Of a DNA stretch of 64,000 nucleotides, positions 35,752 to 45,386 are shown piece after piece. Position numbers and translations under genes: made by a program. Position 1 is the first letter of the stretch; every line of letters starts with the position of its first letter. Origin of the DNA: Malaciobacter mytili LMG 24559 (GTDB taxonomy: Bacteria > Campylobacterota > Campylobacteria > Campylobacterales > Arcobacteraceae); NCBI RefSeq assembly GCF_003346775.1, contig NZ_CP031219.1, positions 558,001 through 622,000 on the forward strand. Reading direction: 5' to 3'. A model generated the notes under the pieces. It searched no databases. It was not told where the DNA came from and worked only from the letters and a program-made list of their open reading frames with translations.

Positions 35752-36369
35752 CTAAATTTTAACTTTTGCCTGATTTTTAAGTTTTAGAAACATCATTGCA
35801 GTCATAACTGCATCATTATAAGCATCATGTTTCCCCATTTTAGGAATTTCTAAATCTTTCATAAGAGTATCAAATCTTAAATCTATATGCCCTTGAGGAA
35901 TTGCTTCCATTTTCCAGTCATAATATATAGCTGAAACTTCATAGGCTTTATTTGGAAGTTTAATTCCCAATTTTTTAATAAGATACTTATTAATCATTGC
36001 TATATCAAATTCTAAGAAGTAACCTACTAATTTTCTATTTCCTATAAATTGTAAAAATTCTTCAATAACTTCATCAATATCTTCAGCATCTTCTAAATCA
36101 CACTCTCTAATATAATGAACTTTAATTGCCTCTTCTTGTAGTTTGGTTTTAGGTTTTATAAACTTAACAAATTTTTTACTTGCAACTATAGTATTATCTT
36201 TTATTAAAACTGCACCAATAGAAATAATATCATCTTCTTTTGGATTAAGACCTGTTGTTTCACAATCAAAACAGATATATTCATTTTCTAAAGGTTTATC
36301 AAATAAATATAAGTACTTAGAATCTTTTAAATTTTTTTTATTAAAATAGTTTCTTATTTTATTAAACAT
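35752..36369 (-). CDS. DEDDh 3'-5' exonuclease, DnaQ-like (module 1)
   Basis: A 205-residue exonuclease domain related to DNA polymerase III epsilon. Exo I is CFDCETTGLNP, Exo II YFLEFDIAMI and Exo III GKHDAYNDAVMTA, so all four acidic residues and the catalytic His are present. There is no polymerase-binding tail, so it is not the replicative proofreading subunit. It overlaps the DUF294 gene by 8 bp. Exonuclease plus DUF294 pairs beside acetate symporters are a recurring but unexplained arrangement, known for instance in the Vibrio acs/actP locus. A paralogue lies at 40571. Confidence 0.88.
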   Translation of the reverse strand: MFNKIRNYFNKKNLKDSKYLYLFDKPLENEYICFDCETTGLNPKEDDIISIGAVLIKDNTIVASKKFVKFIKPKTKLQEEAIKVHYIRECDLEDAEDIDEVIEEFLQFIGNRKLVGYFLEFDIAMINKYLIKKLGIKLPNKAYEVSAIYYDWKMEAIPQGHIDLRFDTLMKDLEIPKMGKHDAYNDAVMTAMMFLKLKNQAKVKI

Positions 36370-38203
36370 AGTTCAACTTATAATGGTATTCTAATTTTTT
36401 CTTTAATTTATTTACAATTTTAAAACTATCTTTTAATAAATCTTTTTCCATTGTATTTAAATCTTCAGGATTAATATAATTATTGATATTTTTTCCAGAA
36501 TCTAATTTTTCTAGATTTGATTTTAGTTTTAATGTTAGTAAAAAATTAAAAGCTTCTTCTAACTCTTTAGAGAACTCCTCTTCTAAAATATTTAAACTTT
36601 GCAGTTCTCTAATTCTTTTAATAGTATTTGTTCTTAGTAATTTATTTTCTAAACTTAAAGCTCTTATACTTTGAACAATAATAAAAATACCACCTCTTTT
36701 TATATCAATTTCATTTTTATGGTTTTTATCATTGCTATCAAATACAAAACCATCAAAGAAACCAAGGGGTACATCAAAACTTGTAATAATTTTTGCAAAA
36801 TGCATATAAAAACTTTGAGAATTTGAACCAACTTTAAATAAATACTCTTTTAGTGAAGTTAAAAGTTCTAAATTTCCACTTGCACATACTGCATCATAAA
36901 AAATTGCTAAATTCATAAAATCATCACCAGTTTTTCCTGAAACCCAAGAAAATAGTAACTCTTTAAAGTCACTATGTCTTCTACACCAATAAGGATTTGA
37001 TACCATAATATTTCCCTCACATCTAGGAAAACCAAAATCCACTAATATTTCAGTGAAATTTTTAGCAAATTTATGTATTTCTTCATTGCTTAAAGAACAA
37101 TCATCTGCAATTATTAGGGCATTATCTTGGTCTGTTTTAAGAATTTGTTCACCTCTTCCTTCACTTCCCATAACTAAAAGTGCAGACTTACCTAAAAGTT
37201 CTTTTGGTGCAGTTATATTAAAGATTTTATCAAGTAGTTTTCTATTTAATTGGTTAATTAATTTAGAAATAAATGTGATTTTTACACCTTTTGCATTTAG
37301 TGATTTTATAATTTTTAAAAATCCATTTGAAATATTTTTTAACTCTTCTAATGTTTCAGCTTTATCAATTTTGCTTGAAACTGAAAAAGTATGAGTAGCA
37401 AAAAATGAAGATAAAGAGATTTGGTCTATAATTCCTACAATTTCATTATTATCATTTTTTACAACCAATCTTTTAAGTGCGTGCTTTGACATAATAAGTT
37501 GTGCATTAAATAAAAAATCATTTTCATTTACATAAACTAAACCACTATTTGAAATCTTACCTACTATATCATCAAAATCCATTCTATTTAAGATTACTTT
37601 TTCTCTAAAATCTGAGTCTGTTACAATATATATTTCTCCTTTATTATCTTTTAACAATAAAGTAGGAACTTTTTCTTTTTTTATTGTTGTAACTGCATCA
37701 TAAATTGAAGTTTCATAAGGTAGAATTATTGCTCTGTGAACATTTGCATCTTTAACTTTTGCAACCATTATATTTGCTAAATCTTTATTCTTTTCATAAA
37801 GTAAATTGCTATTTAATTTTTCAGAAATTGATTGAAAAAAGTATTTTTCAAGTTTTTGATTTCTTCTTAAAATATCAATAAATACCTTTCTTGGTAAGGT
37901 ATAACAAATAGTTTCTTGTGCTGTAATAAAACTATGTTTAGAAAAATTTTCTATTAAAGAAACTGGATCAAAGAATTCATTTACTGAGTAGATTGATAAA
38001 GTCTCTTCATCAAGTTTTTCTTGAACAATACCTTTCATTATCAAATAGAGTTTTTCAGGTTTTTCTCCCTCTTTTTGTAATATTTCATTTTTTTTAAAAT
38101 ATAAAATATCAAGATTTTGAGAAAACTCTTCTATTTCAGTTTTATTTAACTGATCAAAAGGATAGATTGATTTTATAAAGTTTATTTGTTCTTGCGTGCT
38201 CAT
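36362..38203 (-). CDS. cNMP-like/CBS/DUF294 nucleotidyltransferase-like protein (module 1)
   Basis: A 613-residue cytoplasmic protein. In order: a cyclic-nucleotide-binding-like domain (about 10-130, with EILQKEGEKPEKLYLIMKG), a CBS pair (about 150-275), a GlnD-like DUF294 nucleotidyltransferase domain whose GSEGRGEQILKTDQD keeps the G-S-x-D-x-D metal site, and a helical DUF294_C domain. The family often accompanies acetate or carboxylate symporters and a DnaQ-like exonuclease. A role as nucleotide-sensing regulator is plausible but unproven. A TATACT -10 box lies just upstream. It overlaps the exonuclease gene by 8 bp. Confidence 0.88.
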   Translation of the reverse strand: MSTQEQINFIKSIYPFDQLNKTEIEEFSQNLDILYFKKNEILQKEGEKPEKLYLIMKGIVQEKLDEETLSIYSVNEFFDPVSLIENFSKHSFITAQETICYTLPRKVFIDILRRNQKLEKYFFQSISEKLNSNLLYEKNKDLANIMVAKVKDANVHRAIILPYETSIYDAVTTIKKEKVPTLLLKDNKGEIYIVTDSDFREKVILNRMDFDDIVGKISNSGLVYVNENDFLFNAQLIMSKHALKRLVVKNDNNEIVGIIDQISLSSFFATHTFSVSSKIDKAETLEELKNISNGFLKIIKSLNAKGVKITFISKLINQLNRKLLDKIFNITAPKELLGKSALLVMGSEGRGEQILKTDQDNALIIADDCSLSNEEIHKFAKNFTEILVDFGFPRCEGNIMVSNPYWCRRHSDFKELLFSWVSGKTGDDFMNLAIFYDAVCASGNLELLTSLKEYLFKVGSNSQSFYMHFAKIITSFDVPLGFFDGFVFDSNDKNHKNEIDIKRGGIFIIVQSIRALSLENKLLRTNTIKRIRELQSLNILEEEFSKELEEAFNFLLTLKLKSNLEKLDSGKNINNYINPEDLNTMEKDLLKDSFKIVNKLKKKLEYHYKLNYV

Positions 38204-38330
38204 TTTTTATCTTTATAGTATAATTTATATGTTTAAAGATTATCATATAAATAATCATAAAAGACTGAGAAAATTATTAATAAATAAAAGAGTTATGGTT
38301 AGAAAATAATATGTTTCAAATAGTAAAAAA

Positions 38331-38354
38331 TTAAAGAGGCAAAGACCTCTTTAA
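38331..38354 (-). terminator. Terminator of the actP transcript
   Basis: TTAAAGAGG (38331-38339) pairs with CCTCTTTAA (38346-38354), loop of six, followed on the minus strand by AATTTTTT. It lies 4 bp after the symporter stop and separates it from the downstream DUF294 gene. Confidence 0.88.
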
Positions 38355-38357
38355 TCT

Positions 38358-40010
38358 TTAGTGGCTTACAGCACCTTCAGCACCAAAACCAGTTTCAGCT
38401 CTAACATTTTGAGCTTCAAAAGCAATTCTTTCATCTTTTGCTCTTTGAGACTTATCAGTAATTGAGAAGAACCATATAGCAACAAATGCCACAGTTACAG
38501 AGAATAGTGCAGGGTGTTTATAAGGGAATAATGCCTCAGCATTTCCTAAAATTTGTACCCATACAATAGGCCCAATAATAACTAGAATTACAGCTGTTAA
38601 TAATCCTAAAGAACCACCAATTACTGCACCTCTTGTTGTTAATTTTGACCAATAAATTGATAAAAATAAAATTGGGAAGTTTGCTGATGCGGCAATAGCA
38701 AATGCAAGACCAACCATAAATGCAATATTTTGTTGTTCAAATGCAATTCCTAAAAGAACTCCAACAATACCAATAACAATAACTGCGATTTTAGAGATTC
38801 TAATCTCTTGCTCTTCAGTTGCATTTTTATTAATAACTGATGCATAAATATCATGAGAAATAGCACTTGCTCCTGCTAGTGTTAATCCAGATACAACTGC
38901 TAAAATAGTAGCAAAAGCAACAGCAGAGATAAATCCTAAGAATACATTTCCACCAACAACATGAGATAGGTGAATTGCAGCCATATTATTTCCACCAAAT
39001 AGTTTTCCATCTACAAAATATTTTGCACCCTCAGGAGAGTTAAGAAAAACAATTGCACCAAGACCAATTACTGCAATAACTAAATAGAAATATCCAATAA
39101 ATCCTGTTGCATAAACAACAGATTTTCTAGCTTCTTTAGCATTACCAACTGTAAAGAATCTCATAAGAACATGTGGAAGACCAGCAGTTCCTAACATAAG
39201 TGCCATACCAAGAGAAATAGCAGAGATAGGGTCAGAAATAAATCCACCTGGTGCCATAATAGCTTGACCTTTTGTGTGTGTCTCAACAGCTTTAGTAGCT
39301 AAGGCTTCAAAACTAAATCCAAAATGCATTAATACCATAAATCCCATAAATGAAACCCCTGATAATAATAAAATAGCTTTAATAATTTGAACCCAAGTAG
39401 TTGCAAGCATACCACCAAATGTTACATAAACAATCATCATAACACCAACTAGAATAACTGCATATTCATACTCTAATCCAAATAGAACTTGAATAAGTTT
39501 TCCAGAACCTACCATTTGTGCAATTAAATATAAAGTTACAACAGATAATGAACCAAAAGCAGCTAGTGTTCTAATCTCTTTTTGTCCAAGTCTATAAGCA
39601 GCAATATCTGCAAATGTAAATTTACCTAAGTTTCTTAATTTTTCAGCCATTAAAAATAAAATTACAGGCCAACCAACTAAAAACCCAACTGCATAAATAA
39701 GTCCATCATAACCACTTAAATAAACAAGTCCAGAAATACCTAAAAATGAAGCTGCAGACATATAATCACCAGCAATTGCCATTCCATTTTGAAATCCAGA
39801 AATTCCTCCACCTGCTGTATAGAAATCACTTGCAGATTTAGTTCTTCTTGCTGCCCAATAAGTAATAGCTAAAGTACCAGCAACAAATATAAAAAACATA
39901 ATAATTGCAGGAATATTTAGCTCTCTTTTTGATGCTTCAAAGTTTGCATCTCCTGCTGCTAAAAGTGAAATAGCAAAAATTGTTGTTATTAATAATAAAA
40001 TTCTAGCCAT
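38358..40010 (-). CDS. actP: Cation/acetate symporter ActP (SSS family)
   Basis: A 550-residue sodium:solute symporter for acetate and related short acids. An N-terminal signal-like helix ([19 protein letters not shown]) is followed by about 13 membrane helices, with SSS-family marks [29 protein letters not shown] and [15 protein letters not shown] in shorter recognisable pieces. Its start overlaps the DUF485 gene stop by one base, the usual YjcH-ActP arrangement. The operon promoter region has an 11-bp-spaced TAGCA pair. A second SSS symporter of a different subfamily is at 43171. Confidence 0.93.
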   Translation of the reverse strand: MARILLLITTIFAISLLAAGDANFEASKRELNIPAIIMFFIFVAGTLAITYWAARRTKSASDFYTAGGGISGFQNGMAIAGDYMSAASFLGISGLVYLSGYDGLIYAVGFLVGWPVILFLMAEKLRNLGKFTFADIAAYRLGQKEIRTLAAFGSLSVVTLYLIAQMVGSGKLIQVLFGLEYEYAVILVGVMMIVYVTFGGMLATTWVQIIKAILLLSGVSFMGFMVLMHFGFSFEALATKAVETHTKGQAIMAPGGFISDPISAISLGMALMLGTAGLPHVLMRFFTVGNAKEARKSVVYATGFIGYFYLVIAVIGLGAIVFLNSPEGAKYFVDGKLFGGNNMAAIHLSHVVGGNVFLGFISAVAFATILAVVSGLTLAGASAISHDIYASVINKNATEEQEIRISKIAVIVIGIVGVLLGIAFEQQNIAFMVGLAFAIAASANFPILFLSIYWSKLTTRGAVIGGSLGLLTAVILVIIGPIVWVQILGNAEALFPYKHPALFSVTVAFVAIWFFSITDKSQRAKDERIAFEAQNVRAETGFGAEGAVSH

Positions 40011-40324
40011 TATAATTCATCCTTTACATCTTCTTTAATTGCATTTGTTAAATCTTCAAACTCACCATTTGCTCTTTTAACATAAATTAGTGTTGTAAAG
40101 AAACTAATTATAATAATTGCTGCTCCAATAGGAAAGCCAATTGTCATAACTCCATCACCTGTTTTCATACCCATAATGCTTGGATTAAATGCTATAGTTA
40201 AAATGTAAGCATAGAACATAACTAAAACAAAAATTCCTAACTTAAGTGCAAAACTAGTTCTTTTTGAAACTAATTCTTGATATTTAGGATTAGCTTTAAT
40301 TTTGTTTACTAATTCTTCATTCAT
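40010..40324 (-). CDS. DUF485 (YjcH-like) membrane partner of ActP
   Basis: A 104-residue inner-membrane protein with two hydrophobic helices (about 27-46 and 61-82) and soluble ends, typical of DUF485. The family nearly always precedes actP, as here with a one-base overlap, and is thought to support the symporter, though its job is not known. TAGGAGGAAG directly upstream of ATG 40324 is a near-perfect ribosome site. The leader (40325-40448) holds a large imperfect inverted repeat built around the TAGCA motif. Confidence 0.9.
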   Translation of the reverse strand: MNEELVNKIKANPKYQELVSKRTSFALKLGIFVLVMFYAYILTIAFNPSIMGMKTGDGVMTIGFPIGAAIIIISFFTTLIYVKRANGEFEDLTNAIKEDVKDEL

Positions 40325-40366
40325 ACTCTTCCTCCTAAAGTATAGTGAAATTCACACTATTAGCGA

Positions 40367-40448
40367 AGCTATTTTAATACTATTCAAAGTACCTTAAAAT
40401 CGACTTCGTAGCATTAAAATAGCATTGGCTATCTAGTGTTTCATTATA
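40367..40448 (-). promoter_or_regulatory. DUF485-actP upstream region with inverted TAGCA-type boxes
   Basis: TAGCA starts at 40409 and 40420, 11 bp apart, with the same 16-bp core as the pta promoter. A degenerate copy on the other strand (AGCTA-N6-TACTA, 40367-40382) faces it, and the flanks extend the whole into an imperfect inverted repeat over about 40354-40439. A perfect minus-strand TATAAT lies at 40443-40448, upstream of the box. The -10 at the pta-like distance is poor (TTTAAG). The box could therefore repress the first promoter or activate the second. The remainder to 40570 shows no other feature. Confidence 0.55.
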
Positions 40449-40570
40449 CTCACAAAACTTCTTTTGTTCTAGTGAAAAGTGACAGTTTAAGTCTAATTTA
40501 ATTCTAGGAAGATACTAAAGTAACTTTTTGTAACGGATATTTAAAAGTTGTGTATTTTGGAGTAAATTCG

Positions 40571-41203
40571 TTAATTTGTATAAAAAGTTGTTTTAGCTGG
40601 AGTTTTATCTTTTAATTTTAGAAAAATCATTGCTGTCATAATTGCATCATTAAGTGCATCATGTTTTCCAAGTTCTGGAATATCCAAATTTTTCATTATT
40701 GTATCGAATTTTAAATCAACAAATTCATATTCACTTGAACGTTTTTTTGTTTTATAATACATTGAAGAGACTTCAATACTCTCATTTGGAAGTTTTATTC
40801 CTATATATTGTTTTGTATATTTTGATATTATTGCTATATCAAATTTTATATAATAACCTATAATTGGTCTTGAACCTATAAACTCTAAAAGCTTATAAAT
40901 AGCAACTTTAGGTTCAGTTGCATTTTGCAAATCAATAGGTCTAATTTGATGAATTTTAATTGATTCAGCATTTACTTTAGAAGAGGGTTTTAAAAAAATA
41001 TTAAAGTTTTTTCTCATTATTACTTTATTATCTTTTATCATAACAGCACCAATAGAGATAATCTCATCTTTTCTAGGATTTAAGCCTGTTGTTTCACAAT
41101 CTAAACAGATATATTCATTTTTAGGGGCTTCGTCAAAAAGATATAAAAAGTTTTTATCTTTTAATCTACTAATTTGAAATTTTCTAATTATATTTTTAAA
41201 CAT
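40571..41203 (-). CDS. DEDDh 3'-5' exonuclease, DnaQ-like (module 2)
   Basis: A 210-residue paralogue of the exonuclease at 35752, with Exo I as CLDCETTGLNP, Exo II as YYIKFDIAII and Exo III as GKHDALNDAIMTA, catalytic residues intact. It shares one base with the stop of the DUF294 gene upstream, so the two are translationally coupled. Its nearest upstream transporter is the SSS symporter at 43171. The repeated pairing with a DUF294 protein in both modules argues that exonuclease and DUF294 act together. Confidence 0.87.
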   Translation of the reverse strand: MFKNIIRKFQISRLKDKNFLYLFDEAPKNEYICLDCETTGLNPRKDEIISIGAVMIKDNKVIMRKNFNIFLKPSSKVNAESIKIHQIRPIDLQNATEPKVAIYKLLEFIGSRPIIGYYIKFDIAIISKYTKQYIGIKLPNESIEVSSMYYKTKKRSSEYEFVDLKFDTIMKNLDIPELGKHDALNDAIMTAMIFLKLKDKTPAKTTFYTN

Positions 41204-43017
41204 TATGAAATCTTATCTATTTTAAAGGTATATACAATAAATTTTTTAAAAGCAATTACAATTTTTAAACTATCTTTTAAAAGGTCTCTTTCTATTTTTC
41301 CTAAGCTATGAGTATCAACTTCATTATTAATTTTTTGCTTATTTAAAATTTGTTCTAATTGAGCTTTTAATCTTAAAGTACATAAAACATCAAAAGCCTC
41401 TATAAGCTCATTTGCCATATCATTTTCTAAAATTTTTTTATCTTGTAAAATTTTGATTCTTTTTACTGTCGTTGTTTCTCTAATCTTTTCCCTTAATGCT
41501 AAACTTCTAATACCTTGAACAATTGGGAAAATCCCTACTTTTTTAATATCAATATTATGAGTTTTTGTCATAAAACTTGCAACTGTTGTTGGAGTATCAA
41601 AAGTTAAAGTTGCTTTTGCAAAATATGCCATAAATACATCTTTATCATGCAATTTATTAAATAAATTATCTTTTAAATTAATTAATAAATCTTTATCTCC
41701 AGCAACTGCAAAAGAGTCAAAGAAAATTGCTAAATCCATATAGTTTTGCATATCTGGAGCTTCTATCCATCTTGCAGTTTCATTTTGGTAATCTTTTACA
41801 TTTTTACACCAAAAAGGATTTGATACCATAATATTGCCTTCACAACGAGGATAACCAAAATTTATTAAAGTTTCTGTCATTTTTTGCATATATGGTCTAT
41901 ATTGTTCTACTTCTATCCCATCTTTTATAACCAATGCATTATCTTGGTCTGTTTTTACTATTTGCTCATTTCTTCCTTCACTTCCCATTACTATAAAACA
42001 AGCATTTTTTTGAAGTTCAGGTGGAACTATTAGTTGGTAAAGTTTTTTATATACTTTTGTATTTAATTGACCAATTAAATTTGAAATATGATTTACTTTT
42101 ACGCCTTTTGCATTAAGTGTTCTAATTATATTGATTAAATCACTACTTGCAAGTTTTAATTCTTCAATAGTTTTTGCTTTTTTTATTTGAGTATCTACCA
42201 CATAAGTATGGTTTGCAAAGTGTGATAAAACATCAAGTTGTTCTAAAATACCTATTAACTCATTGCTACTATTAGTTACACCAACTCTTTTAATACCTTT
42301 TTTAATTAAAAGTGTTAAAGCTTCAAATAAATAATCATCATTATGAACAGTTAAAAGTGGGAAAATTGCTATATCTTCAACAAAAATATTTAAATCTCTT
42401 CCTTCAAGTAAAACTTTCATTTTTAAAAGTGAATCAGTAATAATTCCATACTCATTATCTTTTTTTACTATTATTGTGGAAGTTTTATATTCAATAGATT
42501 TTGCAATTGCATCTGTTAGTTTAGTATTTTTTTCAACTATACATGCTTCATGAATTAAAGTATCTTCAACTCTTGAAATCATAAAAGAAGATAATTCAGA
42601 AGTATATTCTTTATTTTTAAGTGTTTGGATTTTATTTACTAGATTATTTAAAAAGAAGTTTTTAAATTCACTATTTTCTTCAATTAGTTCTAAAAAGATT
42701 TTTTTTTCTAATTCATAACAAATTAAATCTTCATAAACTTTAAATGTGCTTTTTGATTCCCCATAAATTAAAGAGTTAGCATCAAATGAATCCTCATGGT
42801 GATAATCCATTACTAATTCCTCATCTTTATATTCGTGAACAATTCCTTTTATAATTATAAAAAAGTAATTTGGAATATTTTCAGGGTTTATAAGTGTTGA
42901 ATCTTTTGGATAATATGCTATATCCATATGATTAATACATTTATCCATCTGCTTTTCATCTAAAACTTCAAAGGGATGAATATTTGATAAGAAGGCTTTT
43001 TGATCGCGAAGACTCAT
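41203..43017 (-). CDS. cNMP-like/CBS/DUF294 nucleotidyltransferase-like protein (module 2)
   Basis: A 604-residue paralogue of the protein at 36362 with the same domain order: cNMP-binding-like (STLINPENIPNYFFIIIKG), CBS pair, DUF294 nucleotidyltransferase (GSEGRNEQIVKTDQD) and DUF294_C. I start at ATG 43017, giving MSLRDQK, because AAAGGAAAAA lies just upstream; a frame opening 21 bases earlier has no such site. Overall similarity is moderate, so the duplication is old. It overlaps the exonuclease stop/start by one base. A TATAAT on the minus strand (43100 to 43095) is its probable -10 box. Confidence 0.88.
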   Translation of the reverse strand: MSLRDQKAFLSNIHPFEVLDEKQMDKCINHMDIAYYPKDSTLINPENIPNYFFIIIKGIVHEYKDEELVMDYHHEDSFDANSLIYGESKSTFKVYEDLICYELEKKIFLELIEENSEFKNFFLNNLVNKIQTLKNKEYTSELSSFMISRVEDTLIHEACIVEKNTKLTDAIAKSIEYKTSTIIVKKDNEYGIITDSLLKMKVLLEGRDLNIFVEDIAIFPLLTVHNDDYLFEALTLLIKKGIKRVGVTNSSNELIGILEQLDVLSHFANHTYVVDTQIKKAKTIEELKLASSDLINIIRTLNAKGVKVNHISNLIGQLNTKVYKKLYQLIVPPELQKNACFIVMGSEGRNEQIVKTDQDNALVIKDGIEVEQYRPYMQKMTETLINFGYPRCEGNIMVSNPFWCKNVKDYQNETARWIEAPDMQNYMDLAIFFDSFAVAGDKDLLINLKDNLFNKLHDKDVFMAYFAKATLTFDTPTTVASFMTKTHNIDIKKVGIFPIVQGIRSLALREKIRETTTVKRIKILQDKKILENDMANELIEAFDVLCTLRLKAQLEQILNKQKINNEVDTHSLGKIERDLLKDSLKIVIAFKKFIVYTFKIDKIS

Positions 43018-43122
43018 AATTTTTCCTTTTTCTAGCACTCTTGTATGCCAAAACTTTTTATACCACTTCGCGCTATGATATAAAAAGTATTGCGATTATA
43101 CTAAGATTAGCATAAAAGAGAG

Positions 43123-43157
43123 CTATAAAAAGCCAACAAAAGTTGACTTTTTTATAG
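43123..43157 (-). terminator. Terminator of the DUF4212/SSS symporter transcript
   Basis: CTATAAAAAGCCAAC (43123-43137) pairs with GTTGACTTTTTTATAG (43142-43157) with one small mismatch, loop AAAA. It follows the symporter stop on the minus strand. Confidence 0.8.
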
Positions 43158-43170
43158 TTTAATTATATTT

Positions 43171-45057
43171 TTAGTGATCTACCGCTGCACCAGCACCAGA
43201 TGGAATTCTGATGTTCTCAACAATTTCTTGTACATGTGCAGGTGGTTCTGGAGTCATTCTAGATACAACAAATGCTACTATTAAGTGTAAAATTGTACCT
43301 ACTGTTCCAATACCTGTTGGTGCTATTCCTAAGAAATAATCTGCTTTGTCCCCACCTAAGAATACAAAGTACACAATGTATCCGAATGTAAAGATTAAAC
43401 CAGTTAAGATACCAGCAATTGCCCCTTCTTTATTCATTCTTTTATCAAATACCCCAAGGATAATTGTAGGGAAGAATGCTGCTGCTGCTAATCCAAATGC
43501 AAAAGCAACAACTTGTGCAACGAAACCTGGAGGATTAACTCCTAAATATCCTGCAACACAAATCGCAACTACTGCTGAGATTCTTGCCCACATTAACTCA
43601 GATTTTTCATTTAATTTAGACTTACCAGTCTCTTTATCTTTAAAGATTACTTGTCCCATTAAGTCATGTGAGATTGCTGATGCAATTACAAGTAATAAAC
43701 CTGCTGCTGTTGATAATGCTGCTGCAAGCCCCCCCGCTGCGATAAATGCAATTACCCAATTTGGTAAGTTTGCAATTTCTGGGTTTGCAAGAACCATGAT
43801 ATCTCTATCAACATATAATTCATTTGCAATACCATTATTTTTAGCTAATTCTTCAGCTGTTGGTGCACCTTTACCATTTGTAGTAACTCTATGACCATCT
43901 GGAGCTGTTTTTTCTCCATCAAATGCTGGTTTACCATTAAATGCTGTACCTGCTGCATATTGGATTTTACCATCACCATTTCTATCATTCCATGCTAATA
44001 ATCCACCATGCTCCCAAGTTTTAAACCAGTTACCATCATTTTTACTTCCATCAGCGTGAGTTAATTCACCATTAACGAAAGCTTTATATTCAACATTTTG
44101 AACATTTTTAATTAAGTTAACTCTTGAGAATGCTGCAACTGCTGATGCAGAAGTATACATAATAGCAATGAATATTAATGCATATCCAGCAGAAATTCTT
44201 GCATCTTTAACTGTTGGAACTGTAAAGAATCTAACAATAACGTGAGGTAGTCCTGCTGTACCTAACATTAATGCAGTTGTTAACATAAACATATTCCATA
44301 AGTTTCCTGGCTCAGTATATGCACCAAAACCTAAATCTGTAATAGCAGAATCTAGGGCATGCAGTAAATATGTGCCTTCAGGTATAACTTTTACACCATC
44401 ATCAAATGCAAAAGTAGTTTGTCCAAAAATACCTAATTGTGGTAAAAACGTATCTGTAACTTGTAATGATAAGAAAATTGCTGGAATAGTATATGCAAAA
44501 ATCATAACTACATATTGAGCAACTTGAGTATATGTAATACCTTTCATACCACCAAGAACAGAATAGAAGAATACAATAACCATACCGATTATAACACCTG
44601 TGTTTACATCCACTTGTAAAAATCTAGCAAATACGATACCAACACCTCTCATTTGTCCAGCAACGTATGTAAAAGAAATAAAGATAACTGAAATAACAGC
44701 TACTGTTCTAGCCACATCTGAGTAATATCTATCACCCACGAAATCAGGAACTGTAAACTTTCCAAATTTTCTTAAATATGGAGCTAATAGCATAGCTAAT
44801 AGAACGTATCCACCTGTCCATCCCATTAAGTAAGCACTCGCATCACTCCCGATAAATGCAATAATACCTGCCATAGAGATAAATGAAGCTGCACTCATCC
44901 AATCAGCAGCTGTCGCCATACCATTTGCTACTGGGTGAACCCCTCCACCAGCAACATAGAAATCTTTAGTTGAACCTGCTTTTGCCCATAATGCAATACC
45001 AATGTATATTGCAAAAGAAATACCTACGAATAGATAAATTAATGATTGTAATTCCAT
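43171..45057 (-). CDS. SSS-family sodium:solute symporter (VC_2705 subfamily)
   Basis: A 628-residue transporter with about 13 membrane helices. SSS marks include FYVAGGGVHPVANGMATAADW in shorter pieces and [17 protein letters not shown] hydrophilic insert of roughly 100 residues (about 325-425, Gly/Asn/Asp-rich, with DRNGDGKIQ) separates two helices and distinguishes this subfamily from ActP. Pairing with a DUF4212 gene fixes the subfamily, whose members carry small carboxylates such as acetate, propionate or lactate. A G7 run at 43729-43735 (minus strand) lies in the coding sequence. The adjacent kinase/regulator pair may control it. Confidence 0.92.
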   Translation of the reverse strand: MELQSLIYLFVGISFAIYIGIALWAKAGSTKDFYVAGGGVHPVANGMATAADWMSAASFISMAGIIAFIGSDASAYLMGWTGGYVLLAMLLAPYLRKFGKFTVPDFVGDRYYSDVARTVAVISVIFISFTYVAGQMRGVGIVFARFLQVDVNTGVIIGMVIVFFYSVLGGMKGITYTQVAQYVVMIFAYTIPAIFLSLQVTDTFLPQLGIFGQTTFAFDDGVKVIPEGTYLLHALDSAITDLGFGAYTEPGNLWNMFMLTTALMLGTAGLPHVIVRFFTVPTVKDARISAGYALIFIAIMYTSASAVAAFSRVNLIKNVQNVEYKAFVNGELTHADGSKNDGNWFKTWEHGGLLAWNDRNGDGKIQYAAGTAFNGKPAFDGEKTAPDGHRVTTNGKGAPTAEELAKNNGIANELYVDRDIMVLANPEIANLPNWVIAFIAAGGLAAALSTAAGLLLVIASAISHDLMGQVIFKDKETGKSKLNEKSELMWARISAVVAICVAGYLGVNPPGFVAQVVAFAFGLAAAAFFPTIILGVFDKRMNKEGAIAGILTGLIFTFGYIVYFVFLGGDKADYFLGIAPTGIGTVGTILHLIVAFVVSRMTPEPPAHVQEIVENIRIPSGAGAAVDH

Positions 45058-45072
45058 AACCCGCTCTCCTTT

Positions 45073-45342
45073 CTATTCGTTTACACCATATTTCTCATCA
45101 ATTTTTGTCATTAAGTTTACATAAACAAAAATTAAGATAACAAATACATATATTGCACCTTGTTGTGCGAACCAAAATCCTAACTTAACACCACTTATTT
45201 CGATTGCATTAAGTTCATTAATAAAAATAATTCCACAACCAAAAGAAACGATAAACCAAACCACTAAAAGTTTTAAAATAGTAGTTATATTTTCTTTCCA
45301 ATAAGCTTGAGCTTTTTCTGGACTCATGTTCTTCTCCTTCAT
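45073..45342 (-). CDS. DUF4212 membrane partner of the SSS symporter
   Basis: An 89-residue protein with two hydrophobic helices (about 18-40 and 53-77), the DUF4212 pattern, including the N-terminal AYWKENITTILKLL. In this family it always precedes a VC_2705-type symporter, as here with a 15-bp gap. GAAGGAGAA is the ribosome site before ATG 45342. Its promoter has the TAGCA pair with 11-bp spacing followed after 11 bp by TATACT. Confidence 0.9.
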   Translation of the reverse strand: MKEKNMSPEKAQAYWKENITTILKLLVVWFIVSFGCGIIFINELNAIEISGVKLGFWFAQQGAIYVFVILIFVYVNLMTKIDEKYGVNE

Positions 45343-45386
45343 AAATTTGTTTTAACAAATAAATTGTTTAGTCATCCAACAATGTA

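Noticed and set aside
40441-40570. Small gene between DUF485 and the second exonuclease gene
   Set aside because: No frame with a start, ribosome site and reasonable composition was found on either strand.
43346-43894. 182-codon plus-strand frame opposite the SSS symporter
   Set aside because: It is antisense to a well-supported gene, with a low-complexity Ala/Thr/Pro composition that mirrors Gly/Ala-rich membrane helices on the coding strand.
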